Source of the DNA: CAZFDE01 sp964517795
Lineage (GTDB): Bacteria > Planctomycetota > Phycisphaerae > Sedimentisphaerales > Anaerobacaceae
Direction of reading: 5' to 3'
NCBI GenBank assembly: GCA_964517795.1
Contig: CAZFDE010000042.1
Span: forward strand, 1 to 21,711
DNA length: 21,711 nt
This document shows, piece after piece, positions 1-6,223 of the stretch. The stretch's first letter is position 1. Each line of letters begins with the position of its first letter. A program made the position numbers and the translations under genes. The notes below the pieces were generated by a model, which made no database searches, was not told the DNA's origin, and was given only the letters and a program-made list of their open reading frames with translations.

Positions 1-2
1 GA

Positions 3-21
3 GCAGGGGCTACGCCCCTGC
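3..21. repeat. Perfect 8-bp GC-rich inverted repeat at the window edge
   Basis: Bases 3-10 (GCAGGGGC) are the exact reverse complement of bases 14-21 (GCCCCTGC), with a 3-base loop TAC. It would form a stable hairpin on either strand. It is not followed by a T-run, so it is a poor intrinsic terminator by itself and may be part of an interspersed palindromic repeat cut by the window edge. Only the palindrome is seen directly. Confidence 0.5.
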
Positions 22-44
22 ACCCCGGAAAAGGGTAAAAGATT

Positions 45-68
45 AAAAGAAAAAAGGGAATCTCCCTT
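45..68 (-). terminator. Intrinsic terminator of the FGE-fold PEP-CTERM gene
   Basis: Read on the minus strand, AAGGGA (68-63) pairs with TCCCTT (59-54) around a 3-base loop, followed by a T-rich tract (TTTTCTTTT). The stem overlaps the last two bases of the stop codon of the gene ending at 67. The stem is short (6 bp), so strength is uncertain. Confidence 0.5.
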
Positions 69-912
69 ACTTTCTCCGGCTCGCCAAGAGTAATCCACCC
101 AATGACATCAATACCAGCGTACACGGTTCAGGGACGGAGGCGACACGATACCCTATAAAGAGGTACTCGTGGTACGGGGTGTAGCAGTCCCGGCCGGACG
201 ATCTGAGGTAGTAGCCGGAGATGTGGTAGGAGCCGCCGCGGAGGCCGCGAGAGGAACCGATTTCCGTCTCGTTCCACTCACAGACATTGCCCATCATATC
301 AAAGGTGCCGTTTTGTTCTTCGGTGCCGGTTCCAACATCCCAGGGAAAGCTGTATGCACCACCAGAATAGTTCCAGCCGTTATCAGCGGCGGGGACTGTA
401 CTCTGGCCGTTGGCATATAACGAATAACCGCTGCCGGTATAATACGCCGCCTTGTACCATTCATCCTCGGTCGGAATCACATACGTGGTGCCATAGGTCG
501 AAATGGATGAATCGCGATCAACACCAAGAAAAGTGCCGCTCCCATCGAAATTGTAGGCACCGGAATACTTGTTACCACTGGTCAGGTAGTTGCAGAATTG
601 AGCTGCTTCATACCAGCTAACCTCATTAGTCGGAACGTTCGTGCCCGTCCAGTAACCACTTTCATCATACGCAATACTCGGATTGCCGGTCGGTGCACCC
701 GCCACGGACACAAACTGATTCCACTGACCATTCGTGATTTCGTACTTTCCAATCTGATACTCATAATCAACCGCACCATAACCGGTACTGTCAGCGGCAT
801 TGCCGGCATTGCCAATCGTCACAAAATCAAGGTCAATACCCTGAACCGTTACTGCTGAAGCAATTCCCGAAATGAAACAAACACAAAAAACCACCGCCAA
901 AATCTTTTTCAT
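67..912 (-). CDS. Secreted formylglycine-generating-enzyme-fold (SUMF1-like) PEP-CTERM protein, probably not catalytic
   Basis: A 281-residue protein with a signal peptide (about 1-20, ending ASA). The body carries FGE-sulfatase/SUMF1 landmarks: YEITNGQWNQF near 57-67, VPTNEVSWYEAAQFCNYL near 93-110, IPTEDEWYKAAY near 146-157, FDMMGNVCEWNE at 204-215 and RGLRGGSY at 222-229. The C-terminus is a PEP-CTERM sorting tail: VPEP at 260-263, a hydrophobic stretch, then RRK. After GGS, true formylglycine-generating enzymes have two redox-active cysteines; here the segment reads YHISGYYLRSSGRD without either. It is therefore unlikely to modify sulfatases, and a binding, structural or surface-displayed role is more plausible. 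The ATG at 912 has an AAGGAG site about 9 bases upstream. The sulfatase at 1257-2954 is nearby but has its own promoter. Confidence 0.85.
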   Translation of the reverse strand: MKKILAVVFCVCFISGIASAVTVQGIDLDFVTIGNAGNAADSTGYGAVDYEYQIGKYEITNGQWNQFVSVAGAPTGNPSIAYDESGYWTGTNVPTNEVSWYEAAQFCNYLTSGNKYSGAYNFDGSGTFLGVDRDSSISTYGTTYVIPTEDEWYKAAYYTGSGYSLYANGQSTVPAADNGWNYSGGAYSFPWDVGTGTEEQNGTFDMMGNVCEWNETEIGSSRGLRGGSYHISGYYLRSSGRDCYTPYHEYLFIGYRVASVPEPCTLVLMSLGGLLLASRRK

Positions 913-1029
913 CTTTCCAACTCCTTAAATTCACAATCAAGTTATCGTTTTATCAATTATGAGCAGGGGGAATTTCGATATGAAACACCCTCGCTCGGAA
1001 CAAACAAAGAACCTACAGTTAATGCTACC

Positions 1030-1057
1030 ATTATATCCGATAATAACTGCTTGTCAA
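1030..1057 (-). promoter_or_regulatory. Consensus sigma70 promoter for the FGE-fold PEP-CTERM gene
   Basis: On the minus strand TTGACA (1057-1052) is followed after 16 bases by TATAAT (1035-1030). Both hexamers are perfect; the spacer is one base shorter than optimal. Transcription would begin near 1023 and leave a leader of about 110 bases before the ATG at 912. Confidence 0.65.
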
Positions 1058-1204
1058 GCAAATTACCCCCCCCCTGAATTTTTTAACTTGTTTAATAACA
1101 GATACTTATGTTCGGATAAGACGAATTGTTACCCAAAAAAGCAGAGAATGGACGGAATTTCCGTATGAAAAGGAATTTAAAGAACCCATATGCTAGGTGA
1201 TTTT
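1058..1204. other. AT-rich intergenic stretch with no recognised gene
   Basis: The space from 913 to 1256 holds the promoter at 1030-1057 and the palindrome at 1205-1238. The rest is AT-rich, with short homopolymer runs (eight C near 1066-1074). A possible plus-strand frame over 959-1168 has no ribosome binding site, odd composition and no recognisable motif, so I do not call a gene. Confidence 0.6.
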
Positions 1205-1250
1205 ACAGCCATTTTTCGAAAAATTTAAAAGTGGCTGTCAGGTACATTTT
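1205..1250. repeat. Palindromic element (ACAGCCA...TGGCTGT) followed by a T-rich tail
   Basis: ACAGCCA at 1205-1211 is complementary to TGGCTGT at 1232-1238, with an A/T-only interior that includes a self-complementary TTTTTCGAAAAA. The right arm runs into CAGGTACATTTTTT. It lies just downstream of the sulfatase stop (minus strand) and could act as a terminator, but no T-run follows the stem on the minus strand. The arrangement recalls REP-type palindromes; that is inference. Confidence 0.4.
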
Positions 1251-1256
1251 TTACGT

Positions 1257-2954
1257 TTATGATTTCAGATTTTTCCAGTTTTCGTAATCGGCCAGCATGC
1301 GGGTGAACCCAACCGGCACATCGCACGGGCCTTCGAGGATCGGAGCATCTTCTTTTTCGAGCCAGGTAAACATCAATGCTTTCATATCACTTAATGCCTG
1401 CTGATACTCATCTTTCTGCGCGAGATTCGTTTTACACTGCGGATCGTTCTTAAGATCGTAAAGCTGGATCGCACTGTCCCGCCATATCTGCTTCCAATCG
1501 ACCTGGAATTTATAATCGGCCGTCGATACCATCGTTTTGCTGTCGGGCGTTCGCGATGTCTCGGTCAATACGGAAATATCCTCGCCCCATTGGCCCTTTC
1601 GCCGGGCATAGTCGTCCCGCAGCCACTTGATAAACGGATGCTCGATCAGCCCCTTCAACAGCGGCGAATCGACATCCTCCAAATGCCGCCACAGCAAGCT
1701 ATCTAATTGATCGCGAACCTGTTTTAACTTTGGCTCATCGGCCAGATTCTTCGTCTCAAGCGGATCGTTTTGAAGATCAAATAACTGAACAAGCGGCACT
1801 TTACTGTTTTGCCTGAACTTTTCGGCATTATATCCGTTTTCCAAAAAGTTGCGGATCAGCTTATATCGCTCACCCCGCACATAGCATTGCTGGCCGTACA
1901 CATAAAAACCGTAAACGTGTTTTCGCGTGGATTTTTTATTCCGCGGCCCGATCACATCGGCAAAACTGACGCCGTCCATCTCGTGCGGTATCTGCACACC
2001 GGTCATCTGCGAAAACGTCGGCAGAAAATCCACATTGCTCAAGATTGCATCACAGCGTTGGCCGCCGCAGATCCCCCCGCCCGGCCAGCGCAGAATAAAC
2101 GCCACATGCGTACCGGCCTCGAGCATCGTCCACTTGGCCCGCGGCAGTTCCGGCCCATGCTCGGTATTGAACAGGATCATCGTATCGTTCTCAAGCCCGC
2201 TGGTCTTAAGCGCATCGAGAACCAAACCCACGCCTCGATCGACGCGATGGATCGACGCCTGGAACTCGCGAAGGTGCTCCTTTAAGCCTTCCATTTCACC
2301 GGAAGGCTCGGCATACGGCGGCACCCACGGCTCGGGACAATCGTCCGGCTCTAATCCAGACCATAAATACGGCGTATGCGTCTCGTGGAACCCGATCTGC
2401 AGATAGAACGGCTGATGCGCTGCGGCCTCGCTGGTGATAAACTCGGCGGCCGCACCGCATATCTGGTCGGCACCTCGCCGGGCGCGCGGACCATGCGTTT
2501 TATAAATACTGTTAAATCCTAACTTTTCCTCATCGTGGTTTTCGTGCTGATGGCCGAAAAGAGCCGTGTGATAGCCCGCGTCCCGCAGGACATGCGACAA
2601 GTGCATATGGATATCATTGAGGGTGTAGTCCCAACCGTTCCCGGCCAGTCCGTAAAGCCCGTTACGCTGCGGCCACTGACCGGTCAGCAGCGACCCGCGG
2701 CTCGGTGAACACATCGGCTCCGGCGAGAACATCCGGGTAAAGAGAACACCCTCATCGGCCAGCCGGTCGATATTCGGCGTATGGACCGTCGGCACACCGT
2801 AACAGCCCAGATGGCAGCCGGTATCGTGCGTGGTGATGATGATCAGATTCGGCCTTTTGCGACTGTGTCGCGAAGTCGAAAATTGCGAACACCCGCCTAA
2901 CAATAATGCGGTCATCGACAGCCCCATTGTTTTGAGAAAACACCTTCGATCCAT
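1257..2954 (-). CDS. Tat-exported lipoprotein sulfatase, N-sulfoglucosamine sulfohydrolase-like (S1 family)
   Basis: A 565-residue type I sulfatase. The N-terminus has a twin-arginine motif (RRCFLK at 3-8) and a lipobox LGGC ending at Cys22, so it is probably a Tat lipoprotein. The sulfatase signature CSPSRGSLLTG (82-92) supplies Cys82 for conversion to formylglycine. It is followed by GLYGLAGNGW and later by FNTEHGPELPRAK near 262-274, which resembles heparan N-sulfatases. In the N-terminal metal-binding region the usual Asp pair reads His-Asp (43-44). The C-terminus holds two similar units: VQLFDLQNDPLETKNLA at 389-405 and IQLYDLKNDPQCKTNLA at 496-512, each followed by a Leu-rich helix and DSPLLKG/DAPILEG. 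I chose the ATG at 2954 because GGAG lies 8 bases upstream and the Tat motif follows at once; a GTG 7 codons upstream lacks support. The likely substrate is a sulfated glycan; the exact linkage is unknown. Confidence 0.9.
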   Translation of the reverse strand: MDRRCFLKTMGLSMTALLLGGCSQFSTSRHSRKRPNLIIITTHDTGCHLGCYGVPTVHTPNIDRLADEGVLFTRMFSPEPMCSPSRGSLLTGQWPQRNGLYGLAGNGWDYTLNDIHMHLSHVLRDAGYHTALFGHQHENHDEEKLGFNSIYKTHGPRARRGADQICGAAAEFITSEAAAHQPFYLQIGFHETHTPYLWSGLEPDDCPEPWVPPYAEPSGEMEGLKEHLREFQASIHRVDRGVGLVLDALKTSGLENDTMILFNTEHGPELPRAKWTMLEAGTHVAFILRWPGGGICGGQRCDAILSNVDFLPTFSQMTGVQIPHEMDGVSFADVIGPRNKKSTRKHVYGFYVYGQQCYVRGERYKLIRNFLENGYNAEKFRQNSKVPLVQLFDLQNDPLETKNLADEPKLKQVRDQLDSLLWRHLEDVDSPLLKGLIEHPFIKWLRDDYARRKGQWGEDISVLTETSRTPDSKTMVSTADYKFQVDWKQIWRDSAIQLYDLKNDPQCKTNLAQKDEYQQALSDMKALMFTWLEKEDAPILEGPCDVPVGFTRMLADYENWKNLKS

Positions 2955-2995
2955 AATGATTCTCCATGGAAACACAAAATAATAAAATCAATGCC

Positions 2996-3024
2996 ATTCT
3001 AACAAAAAAACCGACGATTCCCAA
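2996..3024 (-). promoter_or_regulatory. Candidate promoter for the sulfatase
   Basis: On the minus strand TTGGGA (3024-3019), a 17-base spacer and TAGAAT (3001-2996) precede the ATG at 2954 by about 40 bases. The -10 is good and the -35 moderate. Confidence 0.4.
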
Positions 3025-3043
3025 AACGTTCCTTGTTTTTTGC

Positions 3044-3071
3044 TTGTTTTTCACGATTTGGGTGTTAAATT
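3044..3071 (+). promoter_or_regulatory. Candidate promoter for the archaeal-type shikimate operon
   Basis: TTGTTT (3044-3049), 16 bases, TAAATT (3066-3071). It would place transcription start near 3078, about 27 bases before the ATG at 3105. The hexamers are imperfect, so this is tentative. Confidence 0.3.
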
Positions 3072-3104
3072 AAGATTTCGAAATTTTTTTTGGGAGATAC
3101 GACC

Positions 3105-3893
3105 ATGATCGGTAAAAAGATACGTTTAGAGCGGATTATCAACCGCGATTCCGGCCGCACGGTCATCGTGCCGATGGACCACGGCGTAACCGTCGGCCCG
3201 ATCGCCGGGCTGGAAGATATGCGCGAAACCATCACGAAGATCGTTGACGGCGGCGCCAACGCCATCCTGATGCACAAAGGCATCGTCCGCGTGGGCCACC
3301 GCGGCACCGGCCGCGATGTCGGCCTGATTATTCACCTCTCCGGCGGCACGAGCCTCAGCCCCGACCCCAACGCCAAAGTGCTCGTCTGCACCGTCGAAGA
3401 GGCCGTCAAGCTCGGTGCGGACGCCGTGAGCATCCACATCAACCTTGGCGCCGAGACGGACACCGAAATGCTCGGGCATATCGGTCAAGTATCCGAGCAA
3501 TGCCTCGAATGGCAGATGCCGCTGGTCGCGATGATGTACACCCGCGGGCCGAAGATTAAAAATCAGTTCGACGTGGGCAATGTCAAGCATGCCGCCCGTG
3601 TCGGCGCCGAACTCGGGGCCGATATCGTCAAGGTCCCCTATACCGGCACCCCCGAATCGTTTGCCGAAGTCGTCAACGGCTGCCCGGTGCCGGTGGTTAT
3701 CGCCGGCGGTGAAAAAATGGATTCGGATGAGGATATCTTCCGCATGGTCGAAGGTGCCCTGCAGGCCGGCTCGGCGGGCCTGTCCATCGGGCGAAACGCT
3801 TTCCAGCACGCCAACCCGGAAAAAATGGTCGCGGCTCTGGCCAAAATGGTCCACGAAAATTGCTCGGTCGCCGACGCCATGAAGATGCTTTAA
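3105..3893 (+). CDS. aroA': 2-amino-3,7-dideoxy-D-threo-hept-6-ulosonate (ADH) synthase, class I aldolase family
   Basis: A 262-residue TIM-barrel aldolase that closely resembles Methanocaldococcus MJ0400. In that family the enzyme condenses L-aspartate semialdehyde with 6-deoxy-5-ketofructose 1-phosphate to give ADH, the first step of the DAHP-independent route to 3-dehydroquinate. Visible landmarks are RLERIINRDSGRTVIVPMDHG (7-27), MHKGIVRVGHRG (56-67), LIIHLSGGTSLSP (74-86), MMYTRG (143-148) and DIVKVPYTG (173-181). Lys176 is the expected Schiff-base lysine, with Asp25 and Tyr145 as the other active-site residues; the spacing matches MJ0400. The start at 3105 has GGGAG 8 bases upstream; a TTG five codons earlier overlaps that site and is rejected. 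The next gene follows after 20 bases and encodes the partner enzyme. A GriI-like role in aminohydroxybenzoate synthesis cannot be excluded, but no other genes of that pathway are present. Confidence 0.93.
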   Translation: MIGKKIRLERIINRDSGRTVIVPMDHGVTVGPIAGLEDMRETITKIVDGGANAILMHKGIVRVGHRGTGRDVGLIIHLSGGTSLSPDPNAKVLVCTVEEAVKLGADAVSIHINLGAETDTEMLGHIGQVSEQCLEWQMPLVAMMYTRGPKIKNQFDVGNVKHAARVGAELGADIVKVPYTGTPESFAEVVNGCPVPVVIAGGEKMDSDEDIFRMVEGALQAGSAGLSIGRNAFQHANPEKMVAALAKMVHENCSVADAMKML

Positions 3894-3913
3894 ATCCCAT
3901 AAGGAAACTGACG

Positions 3914-4909
3914 ATGAAACAGTTCTGGGTCCAGTCGATTCCGTACGAAAAAGAGGTAGTCATTGCCGCGCTGGAAAGCGGCGCGCAGGCCGTGGTCATT
4001 CCTGACGGCCAAACCGAAACCGTTCGCCAGTTCGGCAAGATCAAGACCGTCGAGAAATCGGGCGATCTGGTACCCGGCAAAGACGTTGAGTTTATCGATA
4101 TCGCCGGCAAGGCCGACGAGGACAAAGCCGCCACCATCAGCCCGGAGAAAATCGTCGTTTTGAATATGCTCGACTGGACGATCATCCCAATCGAAAACCT
4201 GCTCGCCGGCCGCGGCAAAAACATCATGGTCAATGTCAAAAACGCCGAGCAGGCAAAACTCATGGTCGAAATCCTCGAAAAAGGGGTCGATGGCATCGTC
4301 CTTGAAACCACCGATATCAACGAGATCAAGAAAACCGCCGATGTAATCGCAGGCATTACCGAAAAGATCGAACTGGTTGAAGCGACCATTACCGCCGCTA
4401 AGCAGCTCGGCATGGGCGACCGGTGCTGCCTGGATACCTGTACGCAAATGAGTTTCGGCGAAGGGATGCTGGTCGGCAATACCGCCAGTGGATTTTTCCT
4501 GGTGCATTCCGAATCGATCGACAACCCGTATGTCGCATCGCGGCCGTTCCGCGTGAATGCCGGTGCGGTCCATGCATACACCCTGGCCCCGAACGGCAAG
4601 ACCAAGTATTTAGCCGATCTCAAGGCCGGCGACGAGGTGATGCTCGTCGATTCCAACGGCAGCAGTAAAGTCGCATACCTCGGCCGCAATAAGATCGAAA
4701 AACGCCCGATGATGCTGATCGAAGCCGAATTCCAAGGCGCCCCGATTAGCCTGGTCATGCAGAACGCCGAGACGATCCGCCTGATCAGCCCCGACGGCAA
4801 GGCAATTTCAGTAACCAGCCTGAAGATCGGCGATAAGGTGCTTGGCCACATCGAGAAAGCTGGCCGACATTTCGGAATGAAGGTCGAAGAAACACTCATC
4901 GAACGATAA
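3914..4909 (+). CDS. aroB': 3-dehydroquinate synthase II (archaeal type)
   Basis: A 331-residue protein of the DHQS (MJ1249) family, unrelated to classical AroB. The family oxidatively deaminates and cyclises ADH to 3-dehydroquinate using NAD. Conserved blocks include GVDGIVLETTD (124-134), ELVEATITAAKQLGMGDR (153-170), CCLDTCTQMSFGEGMLVG (171-188), FFLVHSE (194-200) and RPFRVNAGAVHAY (210-222). The beta-rich C-terminal half (KYLADLKAGDEVMLVD and GRNKIEKRPMMLIEAE) fits the family. The ATG at 3914 has AAGGAAA about 8 bases upstream; the longer frame from 3860 overlaps the previous gene and is rejected. With the upstream ADH synthase it forms a two-gene operon supplying the shikimate pathway. 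GriH-type enzymes in actinomycete grixazone synthesis are the only close alternative. Confidence 0.93.
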   Translation: MKQFWVQSIPYEKEVVIAALESGAQAVVIPDGQTETVRQFGKIKTVEKSGDLVPGKDVEFIDIAGKADEDKAATISPEKIVVLNMLDWTIIPIENLLAGRGKNIMVNVKNAEQAKLMVEILEKGVDGIVLETTDINEIKKTADVIAGITEKIELVEATITAAKQLGMGDRCCLDTCTQMSFGEGMLVGNTASGFFLVHSESIDNPYVASRPFRVNAGAVHAYTLAPNGKTKYLADLKAGDEVMLVDSNGSSKVAYLGRNKIEKRPMMLIEAEFQGAPISLVMQNAETIRLISPDGKAISVTSLKIGDKVLGHIEKAGRHFGMKVEETLIER

Positions 4910-4923
4910 TCAAAAAGAAAAAA

Positions 4924-5368
4924 ATGGACTTTTTGGCGATTATTTTGGCGGGGGTTTTGGGCGGTCTGATCGGTGCCGAGCGTGAATTTCATGACAAACC
5001 GGCAGGCCTGCGAACGAATATCCTGATCTGTATCGGTGCGGCCGTTTTTACTATTCTTTTCGCGGGAATTCGTCGCTGACACCGACGATTCCATCGCCCG
5101 AATCGCATCACAAATTCTTACAGGCGTTTGATTTATCGGCGCCGGCGTCATCATCCACGACCGGGTCGGCATTCACGGGATCACCACCGCAGCGACCATC
5201 TGGCTGGCCGCCAGTATCGGAATGGCCTGCGGTGCCCATTTATTCGGCCTTGCATTTTTGACGACATTGATCACCGTTTTCGTGCTGCTGGTTATGGGAA
5301 AATTCGAAGGTAAGCTGTATAACCCTAAAATACATAAAAATCTTGATCAGGATGAATATTTTGAGTAA
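4924..5368 (+). pseudogene. Broken mgtC/sapB-family membrane protein gene
   Basis: Translation from the ATG at 4924 gives an MgtC-like N-terminus (LGGLIGAEREFHDKPAGLRTN, then ICIGAAVFTILF) that stops at TGA 5077-5079 after 51 residues. The homology continues in the +1 frame from about 5066 (EFVADTDDSIARIASQILTGV). It then meets TGA at 5129-5131, exactly where MgtC proteins have the Gly of G-[IV]-G-F-[IL]-G-A-G. It resumes in that frame as FIGAGVIIHDRVGIHGITTAATIW and runs to TAA at 5366-5368. The lesions look like one extra base in the GGG at 5064-5066 and a GGA-to-TGA change. Intact family members are inner-membrane proteins linked to magnesium limitation or ATPase control. The copy lies 14 bases after the DHQ synthase II gene. 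A sequencing error could explain one lesion; two make real decay more likely. Confidence 0.85.
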
Positions 5369-5459
5369 CTTTCAACCCTCATTTTCTGCATAAAAAGCCG
5401 GTATATTTCACCCTAATGCAAAAATTTGATTTCAGAGCCTGCCTAAACCAATATTTTGC

Positions 5460-5488
5460 TTGAACCGCCCCTTTAAAAATGTTAAAAT
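5460..5488 (+). promoter_or_regulatory. Promoter for the 214-residue PEP-CTERM protein
   Basis: TTGAAC (5460-5465), 17 bases, TAAAAT (5483-5488): near-consensus elements about 52 bases upstream of the ATG at 5541. Its position inside a possible TTG-initiated N-terminal extension argues against that extension. Confidence 0.5.
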
Positions 5489-5540
5489 AGGCAAAATAGA
5501 AAGTGTGAATAAGCTAAATTTCCATTGGGAAGGAAAAAGA

Positions 5541-6185
5541 ATGAAAACCAAAACCTATGTTCTGTTCGCTGTAATGTCGTTACTGTTTATCCTCTGCGGA
5601 GCGGCAAGTGCCAACTATTCGTTTCAACCCACAGCCGATGTCGATCTGGATGACCTGACACACCAGCGATATTATGTCTGGGAGTTGGATTTTACCATGC
5701 CTCAAGGTGAAATCCTGACCGGTGCCAGTTTGTCTTTTGACAACATCAATAACTGGAGGGTGGAAAAAAATACGCTTTACCTGCAATTGCTCAGCGATGC
5801 CGATATCGCCGATGCATTGGGTGATGGCGTGATTTCACCGTGGAAAACCGATATTTACCGCGGTTACGATCGCCAGGGCGGCGGCAATTCGCTTTCGAGC
5901 TACGGCACATATCTTGGCTTTTATACCGACGACGACGGGCGTCCCAACCCGGCCGAGGATTATACATTCAACTTTACCCGTGACCAGATATCGCTTCTGG
6001 ATGATCTCATCGCCAATGACGGCGGTTTCGGAATCGGATTCGATCCGGACTGCCACTATTACAACGATGGGGTATGTCTGACGCTGCAGACCCGAACGTC
6101 TTCCGTCCCCGCACCGGGCGCGATGCTGCTGGGTCTGATCGGTGTTGGCTGTATCTCACGAATGCGACGCAGAAATCTCGGCTGA
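5541..6185 (+). CDS. Secreted PEP-CTERM (PAPG variant) sorting-domain protein of unknown function
   Basis: A 214-residue exported protein with a signal peptide (KTKTY start, hydrophobic core, cleavage probably after ASA near residue 24). The mature part begins NYSFQPTADVDLDDLTHQRYYVWELDF and is rich in Asp, Tyr and beta-type sequence, suggesting a small beta-sandwich; I do not recognise the domain. The tail from 189, VPAPGAMLLG, a hydrophobic helix and RMRRR, is the PAPG-type exosortase sorting signal common in Phycisphaerae. It would be cut and anchored or released at the cell surface by an exosortase/archaeosortase-type enzyme not in this window. The ATG at 5541 follows GGGAAGGAAAAAGA; the longer frame from TTG 5460 begins inside the promoter and is rejected. 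It is convergent with carA, only 38 bases apart. Confidence 0.85.
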   Translation: MKTKTYVLFAVMSLLFILCGAASANYSFQPTADVDLDDLTHQRYYVWELDFTMPQGEILTGASLSFDNINNWRVEKNTLYLQLLSDADIADALGDGVISPWKTDIYRGYDRQGGGNSLSSYGTYLGFYTDDDGRPNPAEDYTFNFTRDQISLLDDLIANDGGFGIGFDPDCHYYNDGVCLTLQTRTSSVPAPGAMLLGLIGVGCISRMRRRNLG

Positions 6186-6223
6186 AAGATAAATTGAAAA
6201 CCACATCCGGTTCGATTCGATGG

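Noticed and set aside
959..1168. Plus-strand 69-codon frame in the left intergenic region
   Set aside because: It has no ribosome binding site or motif, and it crosses the consensus promoter of the opposite strand.
67..2954. Functional sulfatase plus maturase pair
   Set aside because: The FGE-fold protein lacks the catalytic cysteines, is exported and surface-sorted, and has its own promoter; sulfatase maturation needs an active enzyme elsewhere.
5129..5131. TGA read as glycine (genetic code 25) in the mgtC-like gene
   Set aside because: The same gene also has a frameshift, neighbouring genes use TGA as a normal stop (for example at 9464-9466 and 15741-15743), and the gene content is planctomycete-like rather than Gracilibacteria/SR1.
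3697..5172. Long minus-strand open frame of 491 codons
   Set aside because: It runs antisense to the two shikimate genes, has low-complexity Ser/Arg/Ala composition and no motif; it is a by-product of codon bias.
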